From: Oscillospiraceae bacterium
GTDB lineage: Bacteria > Bacillota > Clostridia > Oscillospirales > Ruminococcaceae
NCBI GenBank assembly: GCA_902779915.1
Contig: CACZDM010000002.1
Span: forward strand, 2,243-66,242
DNA: 64,000 nucleotides
Reading direction: 5' to 3'
The notes under the pieces are model-generated. The model was not told the origin of the DNA, ran no database searches, and was given only the letters and a program-made list of their open reading frames with translations. Made by a program: the position numbers and the translations under genes. Positions 43,855 to 53,610 of the stretch are shown here, one piece after another. How positions within the stretch are numbered: the first letter of the stretch is position 1; every line of letters begins with the position of its first letter.

Positions 43855-44535
43855 CTAAACTTCATATCCCATCAATTTCAAAGCCTGACGCGCCGCGCTT
43901 TGTTCAGCACGCTTCTTGCTCTTTCCAACGCCCGTTCCAATAACATTCGAATTTAAATGCAATTCAACTTCAAAAATCTTATCATGATCCGGGCCGCTTT
44001 CTTTAGCCAAAACATATTCAACCCGCTCTTGGGGATTCTGCTGAACTATCTCCTGAAGGCGCGTTTTATAGTCGGTCAATTGATCAATCTTTTTCATGTC
44101 AATCTTGCTTGGAATGAAACGCAAAACAAAGCTTTTAGCAGCGTCCAATCCTCGATCCAAATATATAGCACCAGCCACAGCCTCAAAAGCATCCTCCAAA
44201 TTAGACACTCTCTCCCTGCCTCCAGAATTTATCTCTCCTTTGCCAAGAATCAAAAATTTGCCCAAATCAATTTTTCTAGCAAACTCAGCCAAAGAATTAT
44301 CACAAACAAACGCCGCTCGAACTTTTGTTAAATCTCCCTCAGAATCATTAGGAAAAATTTTAAATAAATGCTCCGCAACAATCAAAGATATAACAGAATC
44401 TCCTAAAAATTCAAGTCTTTCATTATTTTTTCGAAAAGGTTTACCATCACTGTTACAGGAAGAGTGGGTCAAAGCGGTCCGAAGCAGGTCTTTATTTTTA
44501 AAAAAATATCCTATCTTTTTTTCCAATTCTTTCAT
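43855..44535 (-). CDS. rnc: Ribonuclease III
   Basis: Cleaves double-stranded RNA in rRNA and mRNA processing. The 226-residue chain has the NERLEFLGDSVISLIVAE catalytic motif near residue 38, the second acidic site EDAFEAVAGAIYLD near 110, and a C-terminal dsRNA-binding domain (TGVGKSKKRAEQSAARQALK). The ATG at 44535 lies 4 bases after the plsX stop with GGAG inside plsX; the longer frame starts with TTG without a ribosome site. Confidence 0.96.
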   Translation of the reverse strand: MKELEKKIGYFFKNKDLLRTALTHSSCNSDGKPFRKNNERLEFLGDSVISLIVAEHLFKIFPNDSEGDLTKVRAAFVCDNSLAEFARKIDLGKFLILGKGEINSGGRERVSNLEDAFEAVAGAIYLDRGLDAAKSFVLRFIPSKIDMKKIDQLTDYKTRLQEIVQQNPQERVEYVLAKESGPDHDKIFEVELHLNSNVIGTGVGKSKKRAEQSAARQALKLMGYEV

Positions 44536-44539
44536 AAAT

Positions 44540-45547
44540 TTATTCATCTCCAATCAATTCTGTGATATTTTTTGATATTTCATCAACTATTTTTTGTTCA
44601 ACACACATCCTGGCCTGTTTGATCGCATTTTTAAAGGCATTAGCATTAGAGCTTCCGTGAGCCTTGATTACTGGCTTAGAAATTCCCAAAAGCATAGCCC
44701 CTCCATATTCAGTGTAGTCCAATCTGTTTTTTAATTTTTTAATCTGATTTTTAAGCAAAAAAGCCGCAAGTTTAGACTCAATAGAGCTAAACATCATGTC
44801 TTTTAACGCGCTGACTAAAAGTTTGCAAGTTCCCTCCGCTGTTTTTAAAATCATATTCCCCGACAACCCATCACACACCAAAACATCACACGCGCCCAAA
44901 AAAACGTCCCTGGCTTCAACATTTCCAATAAAATTAATGCATTTACAACTGCTTAACATTTTATAACCCTGCCTGTGGTCCTCAGTTCCTTTAGACGCCT
45001 CAACTCCAACATTTGCAAGACCAACTCTGGGGTGGTTTAGACCCAAAACTCGTTTTGCATATATCGAACCCATAATTGCAAATTGAACAAACATTTCCGG
45101 CCTGCATTTTAAATTAGCCCCCGCATCCAGAAGCATAAAACACCCTATGTTTGAAGGAAGAATTGGCGCCAAAACAGCCCGTTTAATCCCAGAAACCCTT
45201 CCAATCAGCGCAGAAGACCCAACAACCAAAGCCCCTGTGCTGCCAGCGCTGACAAAAGCATCAACCTTCCCGCTTTGCAAAGCTTTAAGCCCAACCGCCA
45301 TCGAACTCAAAGCTTTAGACCGACATATCTCAGACGGATCTTCCTCAACCTCAATTATATTATCAGCGTTATAAACTTCAAACTTGGAGATGTCAAGACA
45401 ATTTTTATATGCAACCTGTTTTAAAATTTCCTCGCTTCCAGAAAGACAAATTTCAACATCCGAATACTCTTTTATCGCTAAAACGCAGCCTTCAATAACG
45501 CTAAGCGGCGAATTATCTCCCCCAAAAGCATCAACAACTATTTTCAT
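44540..45547 (-). CDS. plsX: Phosphate acyltransferase PlsX
   Basis: Makes acyl-phosphate from acyl-ACP for phospholipid synthesis. The 335-residue chain begins MKIVVDAFGGDNSP and includes VSAGSTGALVVGS, APILPSNIG and CDGLSGNMILKTAEG, the PlsX signatures. The ATG at 45547 follows GGGAGA. No fapR or acpP gene is beside it; instead it lies between trmFO and rnc. Confidence 0.95.
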   Translation of the reverse strand: MKIVVDAFGGDNSPLSVIEGCVLAIKEYSDVEICLSGSEEILKQVAYKNCLDISKFEVYNADNIIEVEEDPSEICRSKALSSMAVGLKALQSGKVDAFVSAGSTGALVVGSSALIGRVSGIKRAVLAPILPSNIGCFMLLDAGANLKCRPEMFVQFAIMGSIYAKRVLGLNHPRVGLANVGVEASKGTEDHRQGYKMLSSCKCINFIGNVEARDVFLGACDVLVCDGLSGNMILKTAEGTCKLLVSALKDMMFSSIESKLAAFLLKNQIKKLKNRLDYTEYGGAMLLGISKPVIKAHGSSNANAFKNAIKQARMCVEQKIVDEISKNITELIGDE

Positions 45548-45568
45548 ATAGCACTCTCCCAAAACAGA

Positions 45569-46873
45569 CTAATTTTTTAATGCAAAAGCTAAATCCGAAA
45601 GGCCTCTCCTGGCCAAAACTTCATAGCGTTGCTTTTTACCTTTAATTTTAACCTCAAGCCCGGGAACAAGCCCCATATTCGCCCCCATAGGCTGAAAATC
45701 ACTCGAATTACTCTCTGTAATATATCTAATCAGCGATCCAATCATCGTTGTTTTCGGCAAAACAAGCCCCGCCCCATTTTTTGCTAATTCATCCGCTAAA
45801 AACCTTCCAGCAACAATTCCACTCGCCGCGCTTTCCATATAGCCTTCAACTCCCGTTATCTGGCCCGCAAAACAAACATTTGGAAATTTTTTAAGCCTGA
45901 GGCGACTGTCTAGCAAAGCGGGACTGTTGATAAAAGTGTTTCTGTGCATAACGCCATACCGCAAAAATTCCGCATTCTCCAAGCCCGGTATTAAAGAAAA
46001 AATTCGCTTTTGCTCGCCGAATTTGAGGTTTGTTTGAAATCCAACCATATTATACATCGTCCCCTCGGCATTCTCTTTGCGAAGCTGCAAAACAGCATAA
46101 TATTTTTCACCGGTTTTGGGATGAAAAATTCCAACAGGCTTCAGCGGACCGAAGCGAATTGTGTCCCTGCCTCTTCTGGCCATTTCCTCAATTGGCATAC
46201 AACCTTCATAAAATTTAAGTTTATCGCATTCGTGAAGCCTGGCGCAGTCCCCCTCAACAAGCTGATTGTAAAAATTTTCATATTCTTTTTCATCCATCGG
46301 GCAATTTATATAGTCAGCGCCTCCGCGATTATACCTCGAGCCAAAAAAAGCCTTGCTCATGTCGATCGAGTCAGCTAAAACTATTGGAGCAGCAGCATCG
46401 TAAAAATAAAGCTGATCTTTTCCAATCAAATCAGAAATTTTTTCTGAAAACGGCTCAGAAGTTAAAGGGCCAGTCGCAATAATCACCTTTCCCTCGGGAA
46501 TATCAACAATTTCCTCGTTAACAACTTTTATTTTTTCACACTCGCAAACACGCCGCGTAACCTGGGCGGAAAACAACTCCCTGTCAACCGCCAACGCTCC
46601 ACCCGCCTCAACCGAAAATTTTTCACCGCATTCTAAAATTAAAGAGCCAAAAAGCCTCATTTCTTCCTTCAACATTCCCGCAGCAGAGCCCAGCCTTCTC
46701 GCTTTTAAGGAATTCGAACAAACAAGCTCAGCAAAATTTTTGGACCTATGGGCCGGTGAAAATTTTTTGGGCTTCATTTCATATAAAGTGACACTGTGGC
46801 CAAATTTTGCAAGCTGCCAAGCCGCTTCACATCCCGCTAGCCCGGCCCCTATAACGCTAACAGTCTCAGTCAT
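45569..46873 (-). CDS. trmFO: tRNA m5U54 methyltransferase TrmFO (folate-dependent)
   Basis: Methylates U54 of the T loop using methylene-tetrahydrofolate and FAD. The 434-residue chain has the FAD dinucleotide motif VIGAGLAGCEAAWQLA at the N-terminus, CSNSLKARRLGSAAGMLKEE, GALAVDRELFS and the late VCFAGQITGVEGYMESAASG. The ATG overlaps the topA stop (ATGA). topA-trmFO is a conserved Firmicutes pair. Confidence 0.96.
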   Translation of the reverse strand: MTETVSVIGAGLAGCEAAWQLAKFGHSVTLYEMKPKKFSPAHRSKNFAELVCSNSLKARRLGSAAGMLKEEMRLFGSLILECGEKFSVEAGGALAVDRELFSAQVTRRVCECEKIKVVNEEIVDIPEGKVIIATGPLTSEPFSEKISDLIGKDQLYFYDAAAPIVLADSIDMSKAFFGSRYNRGGADYINCPMDEKEYENFYNQLVEGDCARLHECDKLKFYEGCMPIEEMARRGRDTIRFGPLKPVGIFHPKTGEKYYAVLQLRKENAEGTMYNMVGFQTNLKFGEQKRIFSLIPGLENAEFLRYGVMHRNTFINSPALLDSRLRLKKFPNVCFAGQITGVEGYMESAASGIVAGRFLADELAKNGAGLVLPKTTMIGSLIRYITESNSSDFQPMGANMGLVPGLEVKIKGKKQRYEVLARRGLSDLAFALKN

Positions 46874-48933
46874 TTCACATACCCACAGCCTTCTTTTGCG
46901 CAGTAAACTTGAGCTTTTTTCCCTTTTTTCCTAAACAAAGTGTTCCCGCATTTTGGGCAAATGTCAGAAATAGGCTCATCCCAGCTAACAAAATTACAGT
47001 TAGGATAATTTTCGCAGCCGAAGAAAATCCTCCCTTTAGTTGATTTTTGCCGTATTATCTTACCTGCGCAACTTGGACATATTCCTTTGGTTGGAACGAC
47101 GACTTTTTTGGTGTTTTTGCAGTCAGGATATCCAGAACACGCCATAAATTTTCCATATCGCCCGTGTTTAATGACCATAGCCTTGCCGCATTTTTCACAC
47201 ACTTCGTCTGTTTCTTCGTCAGGTATTTTATAGCTTTTAGATTCAGTGTTTTTTTCTGCGCGCTTAAGCATATCATCAAAGCCAGAATAAAATTCACGTA
47301 TTGAATCCTTCCACTGCATATCGCCCTGCGCAACCCGATCGAAATCCTCTTCAATTTTTGCAGTAAACGAAACGTCAACAACGCTCGAGAAATTGTCTTT
47401 CATAAGTTCTGACGTCACTTCTCCAAGCATGGTTGGCCGAAGCTGCTTTTTTTCCCGCTCAACATAACCCCTGGAAACAATGGTTGTTATCGTGGGAACA
47501 TATGTTGAAGGCCGTCCAATTCCGAGCTCCTCCAAAGCCTTGGTTAAAGACGCTTCTGTGAATCTAGGAGGAGGCTGAGTGAAGTGTTGATTGCCCAAAA
47601 TTTCCTCCAAACTCAGCTCATCACCCTGCTCAAGATCTGGCAAATTGACGTCTTTTTGCTCTTGCTCTCCTTCAATATAAACCGCAGCAAACCCCGCAAA
47701 TTTCAAAGAAGACCCCGATGCTTTAAAAATATATGACAAAGACTGTATATCCGCAGAAACTGTGCTATAAACAGCATCCGACATCTGACTTGCAATAAAA
47801 CGCTCCCAAATCAATTTATAAAGCTTATACTGATCCGAAGAAAGAGAATCTTTGGCTTGAGATGGAGCTAAACCTGGAATTGTTGGGCGAATTGCCTCAT
47901 GCCCATCCTGCGAATTGTTTTTAGATTTATACACCCTGGATTTTTTAGGCAAATAATCACCGCCATATTCCGCTTCAATATATTTATTTGCGGCTTCCCT
48001 TGCTTCATTTGAAATCCTCATAGAATCCGTTCGCATGTATGTTATTAGCCCGATCGCGCCATAGCCTTGAACATTAACGCCCTCATAAAGCTGCTGCGCA
48101 ATCCTCATCGTCCGAGCAGATTGAAAATTAAGCTTCCTTGAAGCCTCCTGCTGCAACGTAGAAGTGGTGAATGGCGGGGATGGAGACCTTTTTCGAGTTC
48201 CTTTTTTGACTTTGCTAACAGTATATTTTTGACCTTTTAATTCGTTTAGTATTTTTTTTGACTGAGCCTCGTTTTTGATTGTCAACTTTTTTTTATTTAA
48301 GCTATGTAAATGAGCCGAAAACACCCCAGAATCAGAAGCTTTTTTAAATTTAGCATCAATCGTCCAATATTCATCAGGCTTAAAATTGCGAATTTCAAAC
48401 TCCCTGTCAACAATCAATTTAACCGCAACCGACTGAACGCGACCCGCCGACAACCCCGGCCTAACCTTTTTCCAAAGAAACGGACTGAGCTTATATCCAA
48501 CAAGCCTGTCCAAAATGCGCCTCGCTTGCTGCGCATCAACCAAGTCTTTATCTATCTTGCGAGGATTAGCCATGCCGGATTTTATTCCAGATTTAGTTAT
48601 TTCGTTAAACGTCACGCGATTTTGCTCTTTTTCATTCAAGCCCAATATGTGCGAAAGATGCCAGGAAATCGCCTCCCCTTCCCGGTCAGGGTCGGTCGCT
48701 AAAAAAACCTTGTCTGATCGAGACGCAGACTTTTTGAGCTCCTTTATTATAGGACCTTTGCCTTTGATGTTGATATACCTGGGCTCAAAGTCATTTTCTA
48801 TATCAACGCCCATAGTTGACTTTGGCAGATCTCTCAAATGCCCCATGGAAGCAACAACCTCATACCCCCTGCCAAGATATTTTTTAATCGTCTTGGCCTT
48901 AGCAGGGGATTCAACAATAACTAATTTTGACAC
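46870..48933 (-). CDS. topA: DNA topoisomerase I
   Basis: Relaxes negative supercoils. The 687-residue chain has the Toprim segment LVIVESPAKAKTIKKYL and FLATDPDREGEAISWHL, and the catalytic tyrosine in GLITYMRTDSMRIS near residue 315. The C-terminus has three cysteine zinc ribbons: CEKCGKAM...CSGYPDC, CPSCAGKI...CENYPNC and CPKCGNTL...CAKEGC. The GTG at 48933 fits the ribosome site GGCGGTG; the frame is open five codons further up. Confidence 0.96.
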   Translation of the reverse strand: MSKLVIVESPAKAKTIKKYLGRGYEVVASMGHLRDLPKSTMGVDIENDFEPRYINIKGKGPIIKELKKSASRSDKVFLATDPDREGEAISWHLSHILGLNEKEQNRVTFNEITKSGIKSGMANPRKIDKDLVDAQQARRILDRLVGYKLSPFLWKKVRPGLSAGRVQSVAVKLIVDREFEIRNFKPDEYWTIDAKFKKASDSGVFSAHLHSLNKKKLTIKNEAQSKKILNELKGQKYTVSKVKKGTRKRSPSPPFTTSTLQQEASRKLNFQSARTMRIAQQLYEGVNVQGYGAIGLITYMRTDSMRISNEAREAANKYIEAEYGGDYLPKKSRVYKSKNNSQDGHEAIRPTIPGLAPSQAKDSLSSDQYKLYKLIWERFIASQMSDAVYSTVSADIQSLSYIFKASGSSLKFAGFAAVYIEGEQEQKDVNLPDLEQGDELSLEEILGNQHFTQPPPRFTEASLTKALEELGIGRPSTYVPTITTIVSRGYVEREKKQLRPTMLGEVTSELMKDNFSSVVDVSFTAKIEEDFDRVAQGDMQWKDSIREFYSGFDDMLKRAEKNTESKSYKIPDEETDEVCEKCGKAMVIKHGRYGKFMACSGYPDCKNTKKVVVPTKGICPSCAGKIIRQKSTKGRIFFGCENYPNCNFVSWDEPISDICPKCGNTLFRKKGKKAQVYCAKEGCGYVK

Positions 48934-48959
48934 ACAATTCACCGCCAACCTTAATCAAT

Positions 48960-50063
48960 TTAACATTTTTTATAATTTACTCCAACTTTTTCGATCAAGC
49001 CCATAATTTCCAACTCGGTTAACATGGGAAGCAACTCATTAATTGAAACTTGAAGTTCATCCGACATTTTATCCAAATCCTTATCTATGTCAACAATATC
49101 AAACAAATTCTGTAAATAATCAGGGACCTTTAAAATATGTTCTTTTTTTCTTTCCTTTAAATTAAGCGATCTTTTTGGAACAACATATTTCGAAAATCTG
49201 TAAGTCTCTAGAATATCATCAACATCAAGTAATAAATTTGCTCCATCTTTTAGACATTTTTTAATTCCATCATTCTTGCTGTCAAAAATGTCCGCAGGGG
49301 GAACACAAAAAACATCTTTCCCGCATTCACAAGCAATCCCGGCCGTTATCATAGCCCCCGACTTTTCAGGTGACTGGACGATAACAACGCTGTCCGACAT
49401 GCCAACAATCAGCCTATTCCTGATTGGAAACAACCAAGGCGCAGTCTCTGTCCCGGGCGCATATTCACTGATGACAACGCCTTTGCAATCAACAATCTTC
49501 CTCTTTAAGGCGCCACTGCCTGAAGGATAGTCTTTTTCCAAAGAAGTCCCCAAAATAGAAACCGTCCGCCCGCCGCTCTCAAGAGCCCCTTCATGGGCGC
49601 ATATATCAATTCCTTCGGCGCACCCGCTAACGACAGTTATTCCATGCAAAGCCAAATCAGCCGCAATTCTTCTCGAAGCTTTCCTTCCATAACTGTCGGC
49701 TTTTCGAGTTCCAACAATCGCGACGCTGGGCTCATTAACAACGCTTAAATCACCAACATAATACAAAACAAGAGGAGCAGAATCAATATTTTTCAACTTT
49801 TCCGGATAATCTTCGTCACCAAAACAAACAACACTAACACCAAGCTTCTGACACTTTTTCAATATGCCACAACACGCAGCCAATTTCATTTTTTTCAAAT
49901 TCAACAAACATTTCTCATTCAAACCCAAAAGTTTGGCCTCTTTGTCAAGATTTTCATAAAATCTATGCAAATCGTCTATATTCCTGGCGATTTGCATAGG
50001 CTTCATACTGCCATACGAAAAAGACTCGGCCAACCAAATATAATACAAAATGTCTTTATTCAT
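48960..50063 (-). CDS. dprA: DNA processing protein DprA
   Basis: Loads RecA on incoming single-stranded DNA in transformation. The 367-residue chain has an N-terminal helical region, a central Rossmann fold (VAIVGTRKADSYGRKASRRIA, VVSGCAEGIDICAHEGAL, IGMSDSVVIVQ-like SDSVVIVQSPEKSGAMITAG) and a C-terminal winged-helix segment. The ATG at 50063 overlaps the stop of the upstream methyltransferase gene (TGATG). Its presence says nothing certain about competence. Confidence 0.94.
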   Translation of the reverse strand: MNKDILYYIWLAESFSYGSMKPMQIARNIDDLHRFYENLDKEAKLLGLNEKCLLNLKKMKLAACCGILKKCQKLGVSVVCFGDEDYPEKLKNIDSAPLVLYYVGDLSVVNEPSVAIVGTRKADSYGRKASRRIAADLALHGITVVSGCAEGIDICAHEGALESGGRTVSILGTSLEKDYPSGSGALKRKIVDCKGVVISEYAPGTETAPWLFPIRNRLIVGMSDSVVIVQSPEKSGAMITAGIACECGKDVFCVPPADIFDSKNDGIKKCLKDGANLLLDVDDILETYRFSKYVVPKRSLNLKERKKEHILKVPDYLQNLFDIVDIDKDLDKMSDELQVSINELLPMLTELEIMGLIEKVGVNYKKC

Positions 50064-50848
50064 CAAAAGCCTCTCTTGCGAACTTCCCTAAACTTATACA
50101 TGCAAACTGCCCCCGCGACCGCAGCGTTCAAAGAATTCGCTGCGCCAGACATATCAATTGTTATCTTTTTATCACACTCCTTTACAATTTCACTCGGCAA
50201 ACCGTTAGCTTCATTACCTATCACCAAAACCGCTCCCTCGCCTTTTAAATCCAACTCACTAATTGGCAAAGCAGCCTCATCAACAACAGCCGCATATTTT
50301 TTCAAATCAACATCTTCCAAAAAACTCAAAAAATCAAAACATTCCAAAAACGAAACTCTAAAAAGCGAGCCAGCAGTGCTCCTGACAACTTTGGGATTAT
50401 ATATATCGCAGCAGCCGCTCAAGACAATTTTACTAAAACCAAACGCATCCGCAGTCCTAATCAATGTTCCAAGATTGCCGGGATCCTGGATAAAGCATAA
50501 AGCAAGAACAAAATCCGAATTGGATATGTCTTGAGCCAATATCCCCGGAGGTTTGCTTGCAATCGCAAAAGCGCCCTGAGACCTGTCAACCCCAGAAATA
50601 TGCTTAGCCACTTTGTCAGATATAACATCGTATTCACAAAGATTGCTGATGTCATATTCGGTATGCCTTATTTTCGAAATACAACTTTTTGTAATAAAAA
50701 CATCATCAAAAACTATCCCCGATTCCAAGGCATCTTTCAAGACCCTGACGCCTTCAAGAGTGAATCTATTTAAATCATCACGACACGATTTTTTATGAAG
50801 CAGTTTAAAATATTTCTTTATTTTCGGATTATCTTTGCTCTCAATCAT
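50063..50848 (-). CDS. TrmH/SpoU-family RNA 2'-O-methyltransferase
   Basis: A 261-residue SAM-dependent RNA methyltransferase of the SPOUT fold. Motifs: RFTLEGVRVLKDAL at the N-terminal substrate domain, LCFIQDPGNLGTLIRTADAFG near residue 115, LVIGNEANGLPSEI and SGAANSLNAAVAGAV. Target rRNA or tRNA is not predictable. The ATG at 50848 has a weak GGGCG site. It lies after rplT by 18 bases. Confidence 0.9.
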   Translation of the reverse strand: MIESKDNPKIKKYFKLLHKKSCRDDLNRFTLEGVRVLKDALESGIVFDDVFITKSCISKIRHTEYDISNLCEYDVISDKVAKHISGVDRSQGAFAIASKPPGILAQDISNSDFVLALCFIQDPGNLGTLIRTADAFGFSKIVLSGCCDIYNPKVVRSTAGSLFRVSFLECFDFLSFLEDVDLKKYAAVVDEAALPISELDLKGEGAVLVIGNEANGLPSEIVKECDKKITIDMSGAANSLNAAVAGAVCMYKFREVRKRGF

Positions 50849-50866
50849 AACCACGCCCAGCAAAAA

Positions 50867-51223
50867 TCATTCCAAAGAACCTTTTGCTCTTTGACAAAGC
50901 AGCGAAAAAGCCTCAGGATCACATATCGCTATTTCAGACAACATCTTCCTGTTTAAGGCAATTTGCGCCTTTTTCAGCCCATTCATAAAGGTTGAATAGT
51001 TCATTCCATTTTGCTTGCAGCCAGCCGAAATACGCGTGATCCAAATTCTTCTAAAATCACGCTTTCTCCGCTTGCGGCCAATATATGCATACTGCCCGGA
51101 TTTCATAACCGCCTGCTTAGCTGTTTTAAATAACTTGCTCTTTGCTCCAAAATATCCCTTAGAAAGCTTTAAAACCTTCTTTCTCCTCTTTCTAGTCATA
51201 ATAGCTCTTTTAACGCGGGCCAT
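50867..51223 (-). CDS. rplT: Large ribosomal subunit protein bL20
   Basis: A 118-residue basic ribosomal protein, also the autogenous repressor of the infC operon in Firmicutes. It begins [20 protein letters not shown] and has [17 protein letters not shown]. The ATG follows GGAGG. Third gene of infC-rpmI-rplT. Confidence 0.97.
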   Translation of the reverse strand: MARVKRAIMTRKRRKKVLKLSKGYFGAKSKLFKTAKQAVMKSGQYAYIGRKRRKRDFRRIWITRISAGCKQNGMNYSTFMNGLKKAQIALNRKMLSEIAICDPEAFSLLCQRAKGSLE

Positions 51224-51265
51224 AACTCATTTACCTCCATATCACTAAATCAAAACTAAAAACAC

Positions 51266-51463
51266 TTATTTATACGGTATAAGCCTCTTGATGGCTTTTT
51301 CATTAGTCACATCAGCATACGCAATTTGCCGCAGATTTCTCTTTCTCTTTGTTGATTTTTTGTTTAATATATGCGATTTATTAGCATGCGCACGCTTCAC
51401 CTTACCATTTTTTGTTAGATTAAAACGCTTCTTAGCTCCGCTGTGAGTCTTTTGCTTATACAT
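51266..51463 (-). CDS. rpmI: Large ribosomal subunit protein bL35
   Basis: A 65-residue basic protein: [20 protein letters not shown], then [17 protein letters not shown]. The ATG at 51463 or the GTG at 51466 follows GGGAGG; ATG is preferred. Confidence 0.96.
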   Translation of the reverse strand: MYKQKTHSGAKKRFNLTKNGKVKRAHANKSHILNKKSTKRKRNLRQIAYADVTNEKAIKRLIPYK

Positions 51464-51508
51464 CACTTTGACCTCCCAATACTTTAATCAGATCCTAATA
51501 ATTCGAAA

Positions 51509-52051
51509 TTAATTTGATTTCCTAGACGATTTGCCCGCAACCTTGGGCGATATAATCATAACCATGCTCCTGCCTTCCATTTTTCCGAGCTTATCCGCAA
51601 AACCATATTCAGAACAAGCGTCATGAAATCTCTTCAAAAGATTAACCCCCAGGCCAGCATGCGCCATTTCTCTTCCCCTAAAGCGCACCAAAACCTTAAC
51701 CTTGTTTTTCAACTTTAAAAATTTGATGGCATTTTTTAATTTAGTATTAAAATCATGGACGTCTATGTTGAGAGAAAGCCGAACTTCCTTAACCTCCATG
51801 GCCTTTTGATTTTTCCTGGCCTCTTTATCGCGCTTGGCCTGCTCAAATTTATACTTTCCGTAATTCATGATGCGACAAACCGGCGGCTTTGCCTGAGGCG
51901 CAATTTTAACCAGGTCAAGATTCCTGGAAACAGCGACATCAAGCGCCTCTTTCGCAGACATAAAACCAAGCTGCGCCCCGGATTCATCAACAACCCTTAT
52001 TTGACTGTCCCTAATTTCTTCATTGATCTGCATATCCTTAACGTTACCCAC
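51509..52051 (-). CDS. infC: Translation initiation factor IF-3
   Basis: Keeps the 30S subunit free and checks start-codon pairing. The 180-residue chain has INEEIRDSQIRVVDESGAQLG at the N-domain, the linker helix and the C-domain signature VRFRGREMAHAGLGVNLLKRF. The GTG at 52051 behind GGGGGTG gives a normal N-terminus (MGNVKDMQINEEIRD). The longer frame from 52114 has no ribosome site and would translate the leader hairpin. Confidence 0.95.
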   Translation of the reverse strand: MGNVKDMQINEEIRDSQIRVVDESGAQLGFMSAKEALDVAVSRNLDLVKIAPQAKPPVCRIMNYGKYKFEQAKRDKEARKNQKAMEVKEVRLSLNIDVHDFNTKLKNAIKFLKLKNKVKVLVRFRGREMAHAGLGVNLLKRFHDACSEYGFADKLGKMEGRSMVMIISPKVAGKSSRKSN

Positions 52052-52198
52052 AAAGCACCCCCTAAAAATAAAATCACCGCAAAACAAGAGCACGAACAAC
52101 CCGCCCGCACTCAAACAACACCATAGTCAAAAGACATCGTATTGACCTTACGTGCAGATAACAGCAAGGTGGGAATCACTAGATCCACTTCACTTTTC
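52052..52198 (-). promoter_or_regulatory. infC operon leader with terminator-like hairpin
   Basis: The leader of about 147 bases ends with GAGTGCG (52112-52106) pairing with CGTGCTC (52094-52088), including two G-U pairs, followed by TTGTTTTG. This is an intrinsic-terminator form placed 37 bases before the GTG. In Bacillus and other Firmicutes L20 represses this operon by premature termination in the leader, so this is probably the L20 (infC) leader. Sequence conservation to a known leader cannot be checked here. Confidence 0.55.
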
Positions 52199-52204
52199 AA
52201 GCTC

Positions 52205-52233
52205 ATTATATCACACGAAAAACAAATTGTCAA
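52205..52233 (-). promoter_or_regulatory. Consensus sigma-A promoter of infC-rpmI-rplT
   Basis: TTGACA (52233-52228) and TATAAT (52210-52205) on the minus strand with a 17-base spacer: a perfect consensus. Confidence 0.88.
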
Positions 52234-52342
52234 CACCCCATATCAAAAAAATTTTAATTTTTTTGTGAACACGTTTTGTAATATTACGATCGAATTTATA
52301 TTCAAAAAAACAACATCCAGTGCAATCTACGTTAATTGTATG

Positions 52343-52590
52343 TGCAAAAATCACAAATTGTATTATTTGATTGGGTTATATTCGTCCAATTCAATCTCCT
52401 CTTGAAATATCAGACTCTTTGCTTAAAAACTCAATAATTTTAAATATCATTGAATTCATCCTAAAAAACAATGCAAAAACCAATGCCCCGCCGCCAGCTC
52501 ACAACCAACTGTAATATAAAATCTCCCTAAGCCTCTCCGTCCTTCTCAAGCCACCCGTAACAAGCGTTAGGTAAGCATCCGCAACAAAAC
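52343..52590 (-). repeat. Dispersed intergenic repeat, copy 8
   Basis: A full copy between DUF368 and infC: ACAAATTGTATTATTTGATT, GGGTTATATTCGTCC, CAGACTCTTTGC, AACAATGCAAAAACC, core at 52488-52517 (CAACCAACTGTAATAT variant) and ACAAGCGTTAGGTAAGC end. Confidence 0.88.
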
Positions 52591-52600
52591 ATAAAAAATT

Positions 52601-53506
52601 CTACTTTTTCATTTCAATATCTTTTGCTTTTCTCGTAAACAAATATGAAAACGTTATCCCAAATATTAGCGTCATCACGGAAAATATACCATGTGTAGTA
52701 AAACCGTCCATAAATCTAATATTATCAACAGTTATGGATAATTCTTGAGCAATGCCAACAGCAGAACGCAAATATGCAAGACTTGGAGAAATTCCAGACC
52801 CAACTATTAGCCCCAAAATCCCAAAATATGTCGCTTGAGGGAACTTTTTAAAGAAAAATTCAACCATTTTTGCCCCGATCGCTAAACCAATCAAAATTCC
52901 AACCCCAAGAGGCGCCAGCACCAACACATTTAGTGAATGAATTGCGTCCGTAACCGAATGGAATACGCCAAAGCCCAACATAATCATCGTCCCGCTACAT
53001 CCCGGCAACAACAAACAAAACGAAGCCAGCGCGCCCACAAACATCAATTTAAAAAATTCAAAAGCTGTTATATTTTTTATAATGTCACCGCCGGCTCCCG
53101 ACGTCAACGACAAGCAAACAATCGCAATCATAACCGCAAACATCAAAAAAAACGGAATAGTATTGAAAATTTTAAATCCATCTCCAACTGCCCTGGCAAG
53201 AAGCATTGGAATCAGTCCAACAATCAATCCAAGCAATAAAAAATTGGTTTCCATAGGATAATTTTTATCTAAAAACAAAATCACATAACTAAACGTATAT
53301 ATCCCAACAACCATGCCTAAAATTATTGGAGTCAAAAATTTCACACTATTTTTGAAATCATCTTTAATATGGCTAACAGACATTATCAATTTGTCATATA
53401 TATTCAACAAAACCGCCAAAGTTCCGCCGCTTATTCCGGGAACAACCTCAAAAGTTCCCATAAAAACGCCATTAAAAAAATTTCTTAGCACTCTTTTAAA
53501 GCCCAT
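52601..53506 (-). CDS. DUF368-family membrane protein (PopT-like)
   Basis: A 301-residue integral membrane protein with about nine helices. It begins with RVLRNFFNGVFMGTFEVVPGISGGTLAVLL, the DUF368 hallmark, and repeats a similar LLLPGCSGTMIMLGFG in the second half, as expected for inverted-repeat DUF368. The family has been identified as an undecaprenyl-phosphate recycling translocase (PopT), needed to return the wall-precursor carrier to the inner leaflet. The ATG at 53506 after AGAGG gives this start; the frame opens 36 codons earlier. It is the last gene of the mutL-to-DUF368 run. Confidence 0.85.
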   Translation of the reverse strand: MGFKRVLRNFFNGVFMGTFEVVPGISGGTLAVLLNIYDKLIMSVSHIKDDFKNSVKFLTPIILGMVVGIYTFSYVILFLDKNYPMETNFLLLGLIVGLIPMLLARAVGDGFKIFNTIPFFLMFAVMIAIVCLSLTSGAGGDIIKNITAFEFFKLMFVGALASFCLLLPGCSGTMIMLGFGVFHSVTDAIHSLNVLVLAPLGVGILIGLAIGAKMVEFFFKKFPQATYFGILGLIVGSGISPSLAYLRSAVGIAQELSITVDNIRFMDGFTTHGIFSVMTLIFGITFSYLFTRKAKDIEMKK

Positions 53507-53610
53507 TTTCAACCTCTTCTCACACCATTTTTCATTAAACTCAAACCAAGCCCAGCCCAACAAGCCCATATCATAGTAACACAAATATTCAAAATTGTCA
53601 AATTTTATGA

